64,000 bases of DNA from Bradyrhizobium sp. CB1717 (GTDB lineage: Bacteria; Pseudomonadota; Alphaproteobacteria; Rhizobiales; Xanthobacteraceae), in NCBI RefSeq assembly GCF_029714325.1, contig NZ_CP121666.1, positions 5,952,001-6,016,000 on the forward strand. The letters are read 5' to 3'. Below, in pieces: positions 55,680 through 63,875 of the stretch. The notes beneath the pieces are model-generated. The model was not told where the DNA came from. It did not search any database and saw nothing but the letters and a program-made list of their open reading frames with translations. Every line of letters begins with the position of its first letter. The first letter of the stretch is position 1. Made by a program: the position numbers and the translations under genes.

Positions 55680-56603
55680 ATGAGCAATGCACTCGACGAG
55701 AACCGCCTCCGCTATCTGTTCGAAGCCGCGCGCTACGGCGCCGTGCGCGCCGCGGCCGACGCACTCGGCGTCAACCCGTCCGTGGTGAGCCGGCAGATCG
55801 CCCTGCTGGAACGGGAGCTCGATGCCGCCCTGCTCGATCGCCATAGCCGCGGCGTGCGGCCGACCGAGGCCGGCGAGCTTCTGATCGCGCATTATCGCCG
55901 CCACAAAGTGGACCGCGACGACACCCTCGCCCGCTTGCGGGAACTCCAGGGACTGCACCGCGGTCACATCGACCTCGTGCTGGGCGAAGGCTTTGTCGCC
56001 GATCTCATGGGCGGCGCGCTCGGCGAGTTCTGGCGGAAGCATCCACGGCTCACCATTTCGCTGGAACTTGCCGGCACGAGCGAGGTCATTCGTGCCATTG
56101 CCGACGATCGCTGCCATATCGGGCTCGTCTATCATCCGCCGCAGGATCCGCGAATCCGCTCCTGCGCTACCATCCGGCAGCCGATCTGTCTGATCGCGCG
56201 CCCCGACCATCCGCTTGCGAAGCTCCGCCGCCCGCTCAAGCTCCGGGAGATTGCCAGGCACACGCTTGGGATCATGCATGCGGGTTACGGCACGCGTCAG
56301 TTGCTCGCGATGGCCGAAACGTCCGAGAAGATCGGTCTCTCGCCGAAGCTGACGACGACCTCGATCAGCATCTTGAGAGATTTCGTCCGCTCCGACCTTG
56401 GCGTGACGCTGCTCCCGGCGTTTTCAGTGGCCGCGGACCTCGAGGACGGATCGCTGATCGCCCTCCCCGTCGACAATGCGCTGCTTTCCTCGGCAGAAGC
56501 CCACATCGTCACCCGATTGGGCCGCGAGCTGCCGACCGCGGCCAGCCAGTTGCTCAGGTTCTTGATCGGCCGGATGAAGGCCTTCCAGGCCGGCCGGCGC
56601 TAA
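55680..56603 (+). CDS. LysR family transcriptional regulator
   Basis: 307 residues from the ATG at 55680. The HTH reads LRYLFEAARYGAVRAAADAL and NPSVVSRQIALLERELDAAL. The effector domain has HIDLVLGEGFVADLMGGALG and FVRSDLGVTLLPAFSV, typical of LysR proteins with type II binding folds. It diverges from the beta-hydroxyacid/aldehyde dehydrogenase pair and probably controls them. Whether it also affects the channel fusion gene downstream of them is open. Confidence 0.9.
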   Translation: MSNALDENRLRYLFEAARYGAVRAAADALGVNPSVVSRQIALLERELDAALLDRHSRGVRPTEAGELLIAHYRRHKVDRDDTLARLRELQGLHRGHIDLVLGEGFVADLMGGALGEFWRKHPRLTISLELAGTSEVIRAIADDRCHIGLVYHPPQDPRIRSCATIRQPICLIARPDHPLAKLRRPLKLREIARHTLGIMHAGYGTRQLLAMAETSEKIGLSPKLTTTSISILRDFVRSDLGVTLLPAFSVAADLEDGSLIALPVDNALLSSAEAHIVTRLGRELPTAASQLLRFLIGRMKAFQAGRR

Positions 56604-56893
56604 CCTAAGCTTTTGCGGTGTTAAGCTTTTGAGCCGGCGTCAATTTGTCCATTTTCCGATTGACGGCAGGTGACGCCGCTGGTTTGGTGCGACCGCCTTT
56701 GCTTGCCCGGCAGCAATAAGCCGGCCCGCCCGTTGGCGGTCGCGGTCAAGACGGCAAGGCACGAGGGGAGGACTGACGCCGCAACGCTTTTCGGAAAAAG
56801 AGCCGTGCGGTCGCGTGCTTTTTCGCATGCGGACCGAGCGATGCGTGCTGATGCTGCTCCCGTGAAGTTAGACCGCGACGGAGAAAAAATAAG

Positions 56894-57433
56894 ATGCGTC
56901 CATTGCTGGCGGTGAGCAACGCCATCGACCTTCTCAATGAGAAGATCGGCTACGTCTGTAATCTCCTGGTGCTTCTGTCATGCCTGGTCAGTGCGGCCAA
57001 CGCCATGATCCGCTACGCCTTCAGCTACTCCTCCAACGGCTGGCTGGAGATGCAATGGTACATGTTCGCGATCCTGGTGATGTTCGGCGCGTCCTACACC
57101 TTCAAGCGCAACGAGCACGTCCGGGTCGAAATCTTCTATCTGCTGCTGTCCGAGCGCGGCCAGCTCCTGCTCGACCTGATCGGCACGCTGTTCTTCCTGA
57201 TCCCCGCCTGTCTCCTGCTCGCCTATCTGTCCTGGCCGTTCTTCATGCAGGCCTATGACGTCGGCGAGATGTCCGGCAATGCCGGCGGCCTGATCCGCTG
57301 GCCGATCAAGTTCGTAATTCCCGCCGGCTTCGTCCTGCTGGCGCTCCAGGGTGTTTCCGAAGTCATCAAGCGTATCGCGGCTCTCCAGGGCTATGTGACG
57401 ATCGACGCCAAGTACGAGAGGCCGACCCAATGA
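56894..57433 (+). CDS. TRAP transporter small permease (DctQ type)
   Basis: 179 residues with four helices: VCNLLVLLSCLVSAANAMI, MQWYMFAILVMFGASYTF, LLDLIGTLFFLIPACLLLAY and FVIPAGFVLLALQGVSEVI. The NGWLEMQWYMFAILVMFGAS and FKRNEHVRVEIFY blocks are diagnostic of DctQ, of the kind found with mannitol/chloroaromatic TRAP systems. It pairs with the large permease, whose start overlaps its stop (ATGA). A binding protein gene is not next to it. Confidence 0.92.
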   Translation: MRPLLAVSNAIDLLNEKIGYVCNLLVLLSCLVSAANAMIRYAFSYSSNGWLEMQWYMFAILVMFGASYTFKRNEHVRVEIFYLLLSERGQLLLDLIGTLFFLIPACLLLAYLSWPFFMQAYDVGEMSGNAGGLIRWPIKFVIPAGFVLLALQGVSEVIKRIAALQGYVTIDAKYERPTQ

Positions 57434-59031
57434 TTACGCTGGAAATGATGCCGCCGCTGATGTTCGGCGGCCTGGTTCTGGCGATGCTGATCGGCTTCCC
57501 GGTGGCGTTCACGCTCGCCGCGGTCGGCCTGTCCTTCGGCTTCCTCGCCATCCATCTCGGCTTCTTCGACCTCAACTTCCTCCAGGCCATTCCCGGCCGC
57601 GTGTTCGGCAGCGTGCTCTCCAACGAGCTGCTGCTCGCGATCCCGTTCTTCACCTTCATGGGCGCGATATTGGAGAGATGCGGCCTCGCCGAGGACATGC
57701 TGGATTCGATGGGCCAGCTGTTCGGCCCGGTCCGCGGCGGCCTCGGCTATTCCGTGATCATCGTCGGCTTCATCCTCGGCGCCATCACCGGCACGGTGGC
57801 GGCGCAGGTGATCGCCATGGCACTGATCTCGATGCCGGTGATGATCCGCTACGGCTACAACATGCGCTACATCACCGGCGTGCTGGCTGCCTCCGGCACC
57901 ATCACGCAGCTGGTGCCGCCCTCGCTGGTGCTGATCGTGCTCGCCGACCAGCTCGGCAAGTCGGTCGGCGACATGTATCTCGGCGCCTGGGGTCCCTCGG
58001 TGTTCCAGATCATGCTGTTCGCCGGCTACACCTTCATCCTCGGCCTGATCAAGCCGGGCCACGTGCCCCCGGTGCCGAAGGAGGCCCGCACGCTGACCGG
58101 CTGGGCGTTGTGGAAGAAGTGCCTGATGGGCATCATCCCCTCTGCCGTCCTCATCTTCGTCGTGCTCGGCACCATGATGATGGGCCTTGCGACGCCGACG
58201 GAAGCCGGCGCCATGGGCGCGGTCGGCGCCATCGTGCTCGCCGCGATCCACCACAAGGATTTCACCTCGAACGATCGCAAGGTACTGGTCATTGGCGTGA
58301 TCGCCGCCGGCATCGGCACCATCATCGCGATGCTGTACAGCGAGAATCTGATCTTCAAGCTCGCCTTCGCGGTGACTTATCTCGCGGTGGCGTGGATCTG
58401 CTTCCAGGCCGCGCGCATCCCGGACCTGCGCGACCTCATCAAGCAGGGCTACGAATCCACCATGCGCCTCACCTGCATGGTCACCTTCATCCTGATCGGC
58501 TCGACCTGCTTCTCGGTGGTGTTCCTCGGCGTCTCCGGCGGCGTCTGGCTCGAGCATCTCCTGACCTCGCTGCCCGGCGGCGTCTGGGGCTTCCTGATCT
58601 TCATCAACCTCTTCATCTTCTTCCTGGCGTTCTTCCTCGACTTCTTCGAGATCGCCTTCATCATCCTGCCGATGATCGCGCCGATCGCGCAGAAGATCCT
58701 CGCCCCCGTCGTGGGACCGGACGCTGCGCTGATCTGGTTCGGCGTGATGCTGTGCGTGAACATGCAGACCTCGTTCCTGCATCCGCCGTTCGGCTTCGCG
58801 CTGTTCTACCTGCGCGGCGTGGCTCCGAAGGAAGTGAAGAGCTCCGACATCTATTGGGGCGCGATGCCGTGGATCGGCCTGCAGATGATCATGGTGCTGC
58901 TGGTGATCATCTTCCCGTCCGTGGTGACGGGTCTGCTCGACAAGCCGCTCAACGTCGATCTCGACAAGGTCAAGATCGAGGTCCCGCAGATCGAGCTGCC
59001 GCCGCTGGATCTGGGACCACCGCAGAAGTAA
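57430..59031 (+). CDS. TRAP transporter large permease (DctM type)
   Basis: 533 residues, longer than the usual 430, as in the mannitol/chloroaromatic-type TRAP group. Thirteen or more helices. Family blocks are FFTFMGAILERCGLAEDML, GTVAAQVIAMALIS, GVLAASGTITQLVPPSLVLI and PTEAGAMGAVGAIVLA, all from the DctM core. It takes the substrate from a periplasmic binding protein and couples uptake to Na+. The binding protein is not in the window. Start coupled to the DctQ stop. Confidence 0.93.
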   Translation: MITLEMMPPLMFGGLVLAMLIGFPVAFTLAAVGLSFGFLAIHLGFFDLNFLQAIPGRVFGSVLSNELLLAIPFFTFMGAILERCGLAEDMLDSMGQLFGPVRGGLGYSVIIVGFILGAITGTVAAQVIAMALISMPVMIRYGYNMRYITGVLAASGTITQLVPPSLVLIVLADQLGKSVGDMYLGAWGPSVFQIMLFAGYTFILGLIKPGHVPPVPKEARTLTGWALWKKCLMGIIPSAVLIFVVLGTMMMGLATPTEAGAMGAVGAIVLAAIHHKDFTSNDRKVLVIGVIAAGIGTIIAMLYSENLIFKLAFAVTYLAVAWICFQAARIPDLRDLIKQGYESTMRLTCMVTFILIGSTCFSVVFLGVSGGVWLEHLLTSLPGGVWGFLIFINLFIFFLAFFLDFFEIAFIILPMIAPIAQKILAPVVGPDAALIWFGVMLCVNMQTSFLHPPFGFALFYLRGVAPKEVKSSDIYWGAMPWIGLQMIMVLLVIIFPSVVTGLLDKPLNVDLDKVKIEVPQIELPPLDLGPPQK

Positions 59032-59050
59032 GCGGCGCGCTTTCTTCCTT

Positions 59051-59190
59051 CTCCCCTTGTGGGAGAAGGTGGCGCGAAGCGCCGGATGAGGGGTTGTCTC
59101 GGCGAACTCAAGTGAGAGTGGGACTCGCGGAGAGAACCCCTCACCCGTCTCGCCGCTAACGCGGCGAGCCACCCTCTCCCGCAAGGGGAG
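59051..59190. repeat. Dispersed 140-base palindromic repeat, intact copy
   Basis: Begins CTCCCCTTGTGGGAGAAGG and ends CTCTCCCGCAAGGGGAG, arms nearly complementary. The interior holds GCGCGAAGCGCCGGATGAGG and ACCCCTCACCCGTCTCGCCG. A second copy in the same direction lies at 60570-61842, split by an insertion sequence. A short relative is at 45320-45339. It fills most of the gap between dctM and the M20 peptidase gene. Confidence 0.9.
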
Positions 59191-59267
59191 CGGGTTCAGC
59201 AGCGCGCGTGACAAGCGTCGCGAACACAGGCATACCGGCTCCTTCTTCAACCGAAGGACCGCCGCGG

Positions 59268-60551
59268 ATGCCCCGATCTGTTCCCTCGCTCGTCGCTCCG
59301 TTGATCGCCTCGCTGTGGCTGGCATGTGCCGCCACCGTCACGCACGCCGAGCCGGTGGCCGATGTCCACGCGCTGGCACAGAAGGAGCAGCAGCCGCTGC
59401 TCGACACGCTGCGCGATCTCGTCAGCATCGAATCCGGCAGCAAGGACATCGACGGCCTGAACCAGATCGCCGGGCGGGTCGCCGACCAGCTCAAGCAGCT
59501 GGGCGGCACGGTGGAGATCCTGCAGCCCACCGACATCTATCGCCTCGACGACACGCCCGAGAAGATTGGTCCGGCCGTGCACGCCGTGTTCAAGGGCACC
59601 GGAGCTAAGAAGATCATGCTGATCGCCCATATGGACACGGTGTACCTGAAGGGCATGCTGAAAGACCAGCCGTTCCGCGTCGACGGTGACAAGGCCTATG
59701 GCCTCGGCATCGCCGACGACAAGCAGGGCGTCGCGCTCATTCTCCACACCGTGGCGATGCTGCAGAAACTGAACTTCAGGGAATACGGCACGCTCACGGT
59801 GCTCACCAACGGCGACGAGGAGATCTCCTCGCCGGGCTGGCGCAGCACCATCACGAAACTCGCCTCGGATCAGGACGTGGTGTTCTCGTTCGAAGGCGGC
59901 GGCACCGACGGTACGCTGCGGCTCGCCACCAGCGGCATCGGCTCGGCCTATCTCTCGGTGATCGGCAAGTCGTCGCATGCCGGCGCAAGGCCCGAGGGCG
60001 GCATCAACGCACTCTACGAGCTCTCGCACCAGGTGCTTCAGATGAAGGACCTGTCCAAGCCCGAGCAAGGCCTGAAGCTGAACTGGACCGTCTCCAAGGC
60101 CGGGACCAACCGCAACGTGATCCCGGCCGAAGCCACGGCCCAGGCCGATGCGCGCGCGCTCAAGGTCTCGGATTTCGACGAGCTGGAAAAAGCGCTGCAG
60201 GAGAAGATCAAGAACCGCCTGCTGCCCGATTCCAAGGTCGAGCTGAAATTCGAGGTGCGCCGTCCGCCGCTCGAGGCCAACGACGCCTCGCGCCGCGTGG
60301 CGGCCTACGGCAAGACGATCTATGGCGAGCTCGGAATGCCTCTCAAGGTCGACGAGAAGGCGACCGGCGGCGGCACCGACGCCGCCTTTGCCGCGCTCAA
60401 GACCAAGGGCGCGGTGGTCGAAGGCATGGGCCTCTCGGGCTTCGGCGCGCATTCCAATGATGCCGAATATGTGAAGCTCGACACTATCGTGCCGCGACTT
60501 TACCTCGCCACGCGCATGATCATGGACTTGTCCAACAGCAAGGTGAAATAG
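59268..60551 (+). CDS. Exported M20 family metallopeptidase, glutamate carboxypeptidase (CPG2)-like
   Basis: 427 residues from the ATG at 59268. A signal peptide, core VAPLIASLWLACAATVTHA, directs it to the periplasm. Zinc-site motifs are in order: the first His-x-Asp in LIAHMDTVYLKG, the bridging Asp in GLGIADDKQG, the catalytic Glu pair in TNGDEEISSPG and the late His in GFGAHSNDAEY. The dimer domain SSHAGARPEGGINAL is present. CPG2-like enzymes release C-terminal glutamate from folates or peptides. It stands between two direct copies of a dispersed repeat. Confidence 0.9.
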   Translation: MPRSVPSLVAPLIASLWLACAATVTHAEPVADVHALAQKEQQPLLDTLRDLVSIESGSKDIDGLNQIAGRVADQLKQLGGTVEILQPTDIYRLDDTPEKIGPAVHAVFKGTGAKKIMLIAHMDTVYLKGMLKDQPFRVDGDKAYGLGIADDKQGVALILHTVAMLQKLNFREYGTLTVLTNGDEEISSPGWRSTITKLASDQDVVFSFEGGGTDGTLRLATSGIGSAYLSVIGKSSHAGARPEGGINALYELSHQVLQMKDLSKPEQGLKLNWTVSKAGTNRNVIPAEATAQADARALKVSDFDELEKALQEKIKNRLLPDSKVELKFEVRRPPLEANDASRRVAAYGKTIYGELGMPLKVDEKATGGGTDAAFAALKTKGAVVEGMGLSGFGAHSNDAEYVKLDTIVPRLYLATRMIMDLSNSKVK

Positions 60552-60580
60552 CGCGCCGCTTTTTTCCTTCTCCCCTTGTG

Positions 60581-61705
60581 GGCCTGTTGCGTAATTCGCC
60601 AGTTGTGATTCCCTAGGGCAAAGCCTTGAGGGGATGACGATGGCGGTTAAGCGGACGGGACAGCCGAGCTTTGTGGAAGCACTGATGCCGAAGGGGGCCG
60701 GCGCCAATGCAGCGCTGGATCGGCTGGCTGGCCTGGTCAAGTGGTACCGGTTCGAGAAGCTGATCGGCCATCTGCGGGATGAAGGGAGCCCCGGTCGTCC
60801 AGGCTATCCGGTGCTGGTGCTGTTTCGTGCGGTGCTGTTGCAGTCGCTCTATGGTCTTTCGGAACGCGAACTCGAGGAAGCGTTGGGCGACCGGTTGTCG
60901 TTCAAGCGCTTCGTCGGTTTGAGCCTCGAAGATGCGACGCCCGACCACACGGTTCTGAACCGCTTCCGGAACCAGCTCGTCGAACAAGGGCTGTTGGAGA
61001 AGCTGTTTGGCGAGCTGGATCGCCAGCTCGAGAATGCCGGGGTCATCCTCAAGCGCGGCACGATGCTGGATGCGACCTTGATCCAGGCGGTGTCAACCCC
61101 TCCGAAGCAGGATCGTCCCTCAAACGACCCAGATGCCCGGTTTACCAAGCGGCAGGGCAAGGGTGGTTCGACCTTCGGCTACAAGGCTCACATGGGTGTC
61201 GACGAGGGATCCGGCCTGATCCGCGCAGTCCTGACCACGCCCGCCAATGTCAACGACACAACGCCGGCCGACGAACTGATCCGTGGCGATGAAGCCGTGG
61301 TGTGGGCCGATGCAGCCTACGACACCCATGCCCGACGGGCTCGGCTGAAAGCGGAAGGCAAGAAGCCCCGCATCGCCCGTCGTCCCAACCGACATCACCC
61401 GGAGCTACCGCCTCGGCTCAAACGCTACAACCTCCTCATCGCGCGCCGACGAGCCCAGGTCGAGACCACCTTCGCCACTCTCAAACGCCGCATGCGGCTG
61501 ACCTGCATCCGCTATGTCGGTCTCATGAAGGCAAGCGGGCAGGTCCTGCTTGCCTCCATCGCGTTCAACATGAGGCGCTGGGCCGCGCTCGCCGCCTGAG
61601 ACGCCCGCCAAGGGCACCAAGTACAGATCTCGGCCTGACAATCGGCGTCAACACAGCCCTCTCTCCCTACGTCTCCTGCCTCAAAAGGCCGTAGCGCAAC
61701 AGGCC
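60581..61705. mobile_element. IS5-like insertion sequence, complete
   Basis: About 1,125 bases with terminal inverted repeats GGCCTGTTGCG / CGCAACAGGCC. It is flanked by CCCTTGTGG on both sides (60573-60581 and 61705-61713), a 9-base direct repeat if the last base of each inverted repeat is counted as target. One intact transposase gene fills it. The intact repeat copy at 59051 shows the empty target site, which proves the boundaries. Confidence 0.9.
60634..61599 (+). CDS. IS5 family DDE transposase
   Basis: 321 residues in one frame. The N-terminal DUF772-type domain is seen in GYPVLVLFRAVLLQSLYGLS and the catalytic residues as Asp in MLDATLIQAV, Asp in VVWADAAYDTHARR and Glu in RAQVETTFATLKRRMRL. 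It is full length, with no frameshift, so the element may still be active. It belongs to the insertion sequence at 60581-61705. Confidence 0.94.
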   Translation: MTMAVKRTGQPSFVEALMPKGAGANAALDRLAGLVKWYRFEKLIGHLRDEGSPGRPGYPVLVLFRAVLLQSLYGLSERELEEALGDRLSFKRFVGLSLEDATPDHTVLNRFRNQLVEQGLLEKLFGELDRQLENAGVILKRGTMLDATLIQAVSTPPKQDRPSNDPDARFTKRQGKGGSTFGYKAHMGVDEGSGLIRAVLTTPANVNDTTPADELIRGDEAVVWADAAYDTHARRARLKAEGKKPRIARRPNRHHPELPPRLKRYNLLIARRRAQVETTFATLKRRMRLTCIRYVGLMKASGQVLLASIAFNMRRWAALAA

Positions 61706-61807
61706 CCTTGTGGGAGAAGGTGGCGCGAAGCGCCGGATGAGGGGTTGTCTCGGCAAGCTCAACAAAGAGTTTGGCTCGCGGACAAAGACCCCTCACCCGT
61801 CTCGCCG

Positions 61808-63199
61808 CTATCGCGCCGAGCCACCCTCTCCCACAAGGGGAGAGGGTAAAGCGCCCTCCTCCGCCAGCCGAAACCGCAACGTGAACTCCGCGCCGCCGCC
61901 GGGAAGGTTCGCCACCGCCACCGTCGCGGCGTGATCGTCGGCGACGCCGCGCACGATCGAGAGGCCGAGGCCGGCGCCGTCGCTGCGCTGGCGGTCGGCG
62001 CGCCAGAAGCGCTGGAAGATCAGGTCGCGCTCGGATTCCGCGATGCCCGGGCCGCAATCGCGCACGCGCACGGAGCCGTCCTCGCCGACCTCGACGTCGA
62101 CCGCAGTGTCCGTCGCGGTGAACTTGATGGCGTTTTCGGCGAGGTTGAAGATCGCGCGCTGGAGCATCTCCGCATTGCCGTGGATCAGCACCGGCGCATC
62201 GGTGCCCTTCAGCGCGATGTCCTTGTGCTGGGCGAGTGCGAACGGCGCGATCGAACCGACCACCTCGGTGCAGACCGCGCGCAAATCGGCGGTCTCGCCG
62301 GGATCGAGCACCAGCGTGTCGAGCTCGGCGATCTCCAGCAACTGGGCGACGATGCGGCTCATGCTCTCGATGTCGGCATGCAGCGCCTCTCTTGCCGCGC
62401 CGTCATGCAGCGTCTCGATCCGCGTGCGCAGGATCGCGAGCGGCGTGCGCAACTGATGCGCCGCATCCGCGGTGAACTGGCGCTGCACGCGAAAGCCGTC
62501 CTCGAGGCGGTCCAGCGCCTGGTTCACGGCGGTGACGAGCGGCATGATCTCGCGCGGGATCTGCTCGGTCGGCAGGCGGACGTCGGTGCGCGCCGGGCCG
62601 ATATTGCTGGCTTCCTCCGAGGCCTTCCACAGCGGCGCGATCGCGCGGCGGAAGATGATGATGTCGGTGGCGAGCAGGACCAGCAGGATCGGGATGGTGA
62701 TCCATCCCACCCGCCGGAAGAAGTTCGAAATGATGTCGTCGATGATGACGTCGCGATGCGAAAGGTCCTCGGCGACGCGGATGCGCACCGTCTTGCCCTC
62801 GATGACGCGCGTCACGCCGGCGCCGGAAATCGTCTCCGACAGCGGCGGCGCCGGTGTCGCGGCACCCGCCTTGCGGCGGGACGAGAACAGCACACGGCCG
62901 TCCTCATCGCGGATGTCGTAGAGATACCGGCCATAGGCTTCCGAATAGAGACCTCGCAGGCTGTCCGGCAGAATGAACGTCAGCGTCCCGTCCGCCTGCG
63001 GGACGATGCGTTCGCCGAGCACCTCGGCCTGGGCGCGCATGGCGTCGCGATGGAGCTGGTCGACCTCCGAGTTGAGCAGCCAGAACAGCACCAGCGGCAG
63101 GAAGATCGCGACCACCGCGACCGCGACGATGTGCAGGAACACGATGCGCCAGATCAGCGATTTGAACGTCGGCCTGGCGGATGACCGGGCGCCGGACAC
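61808..63199 (-). CDS. Two-component sensor histidine kinase (TctE/QseC-like)
   Basis: 463 residues from a GTG, AGGAG 8 bases before it, which starts 1 base after the response regulator stop. Two helices (IVFLHIVAVAVVAIFLPLVLF and WITIPILLVLLATDIIIF) bracket a periplasmic sensor domain, followed by HAMP-like sequence, the phosphorylated His in DAAHQLRTPLA, and N and G boxes NLAENAIKF, RDCGPGI, GAGLGLSIV. The last 13 or so residues, ending PSPLVGEGGSAR, are encoded by the dispersed repeat. The signal is unknown; TctE relatives respond to carboxylates. Confidence 0.92.
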   Translation of the reverse strand: MSGARSSARPTFKSLIWRIVFLHIVAVAVVAIFLPLVLFWLLNSEVDQLHRDAMRAQAEVLGERIVPQADGTLTFILPDSLRGLYSEAYGRYLYDIRDEDGRVLFSSRRKAGAATPAPPLSETISGAGVTRVIEGKTVRIRVAEDLSHRDVIIDDIISNFFRRVGWITIPILLVLLATDIIIFRRAIAPLWKASEEASNIGPARTDVRLPTEQIPREIMPLVTAVNQALDRLEDGFRVQRQFTADAAHQLRTPLAILRTRIETLHDGAAREALHADIESMSRIVAQLLEIAELDTLVLDPGETADLRAVCTEVVGSIAPFALAQHKDIALKGTDAPVLIHGNAEMLQRAIFNLAENAIKFTATDTAVDVEVGEDGSVRVRDCGPGIAESERDLIFQRFWRADRQRSDGAGLGLSIVRGVADDHAATVAVANLPGGGAEFTLRFRLAEEGALPSPLVGEGGSAR

Positions 63200-63200
63200 G

Positions 63201-63875
63201 CTATTTCTCCTCGGCCATCAAATAGCCGACGCCGCGGATGGTGTGGATCACGACCTTGGCGCCGTGCTCGGCGAGCTGCTTGCGCAGCCGCGAGACGTAG
63301 ACCTCGACCGCGTTGGAGGCGACCTCGCCCTCGAGGCCGAAGATGTGGTCCTCGACGTTCTTCTTCGGCACCACCCGCCCCTGCCGGCGCAGCAAAATCT
63401 CGAGCACCGAGGTCTCGCGCGCGGAGATGATCCGCGGCTGGTCGTCGACGAAGATCTGGCGGCTCTCGGTGTCGTAGACGAGGTTGGCCAGATGCAGCGA
63501 GCGGCCGAGCAGCTGGCCCGGCCGGCGCAGGATCGCCTCCAGCCGCGCCACCAGCTCCTCCATCGCGAACGGCTTTGCGAGATAGTCGTCGGCGCCGCTG
63601 CGCAGGCCGCTGACGCGGTCCTGCAGGCCGCCGCGCGCCGTCAGCACCAGCACCGGCAGCGGTTCCATCTGCCGGCGCAGCTCGCGCAGCACCGACAGGC
63701 CGTCGCCATCGGGAAGACCGAGGTCGAGGATCATCGCGGCGTAGCTGACGCTGCTGACCGCCTCGCGCGCCTCGGCCGCGCTGCCCACGATGTCGCTCTC
63801 ATAGCCGGCCGCCGACAGCCCGGCGGCCACGAGCCGCGACAGCTCGGCATTGTCCTCGACGATCAGAAGGCGCAT
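63201..63875 (-). CDS. OmpR/PhoB-type response regulator (TctD-like)
   Basis: 224 residues from the ATG at 63875. Receiver domain: acidic pair in LLIVEDNAEL, phosphorylated Asp in MILDLGLPDGDGL, Thr in VLVLTARGG and Lys in DDYLAKPFAMEEL. The winged-helix output domain (RETSVLEILLRRQGRVVPK, NAVEVYVSRLRKQL, IHTIRGVGYLM) binds DNA. It is first in a two-gene operon with its kinase. Targets are not evident; the neighbouring TRAP genes are one candidate. The 125 bases to the window edge should hold its promoter. Confidence 0.94.
   Translation of the reverse strand: MRLLIVEDNAELSRLVAAGLSAAGYESDIVGSAAEAREAVSSVSYAAMILDLGLPDGDGLSVLRELRRQMEPLPVLVLTARGGLQDRVSGLRSGADDYLAKPFAMEELVARLEAILRRPGQLLGRSLHLANLVYDTESRQIFVDDQPRIISARETSVLEILLRRQGRVVPKKNVEDHIFGLEGEVASNAVEVYVSRLRKQLAEHGAKVVIHTIRGVGYLMAEEK

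Larger units (their letters stand above)
60570..61842. repeat. Second copy of the 140-base repeat, split by an insertion sequence
   Basis: The left piece is 60570-60580 (CTCCCCTTGTG) and the right is about 61705-61842. Removal of the element and one copy of the 9-base duplication rebuilds the start of the intact copy at 59051. The right end overlaps the histidine kinase stop at 61808-61810, so the repeat codes for the kinase tail on the minus strand. Confidence 0.85.

Noticed and set aside
56606..56634. Direct repeat TAAGCTTTTG ... TAAGCTTTTG after the LysR gene
   Set aside because: Two ten-base units only, in A/T-rich intergenic sequence, with no element boundary. Too little to call a feature.
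57391..59325. Minus-strand open frame of 644 codons opposite dctM
   Set aside because: Composition is almost only charged residues and His/Gln/Ala, typical of antisense of a membrane-protein gene. The DctM frame is complete.
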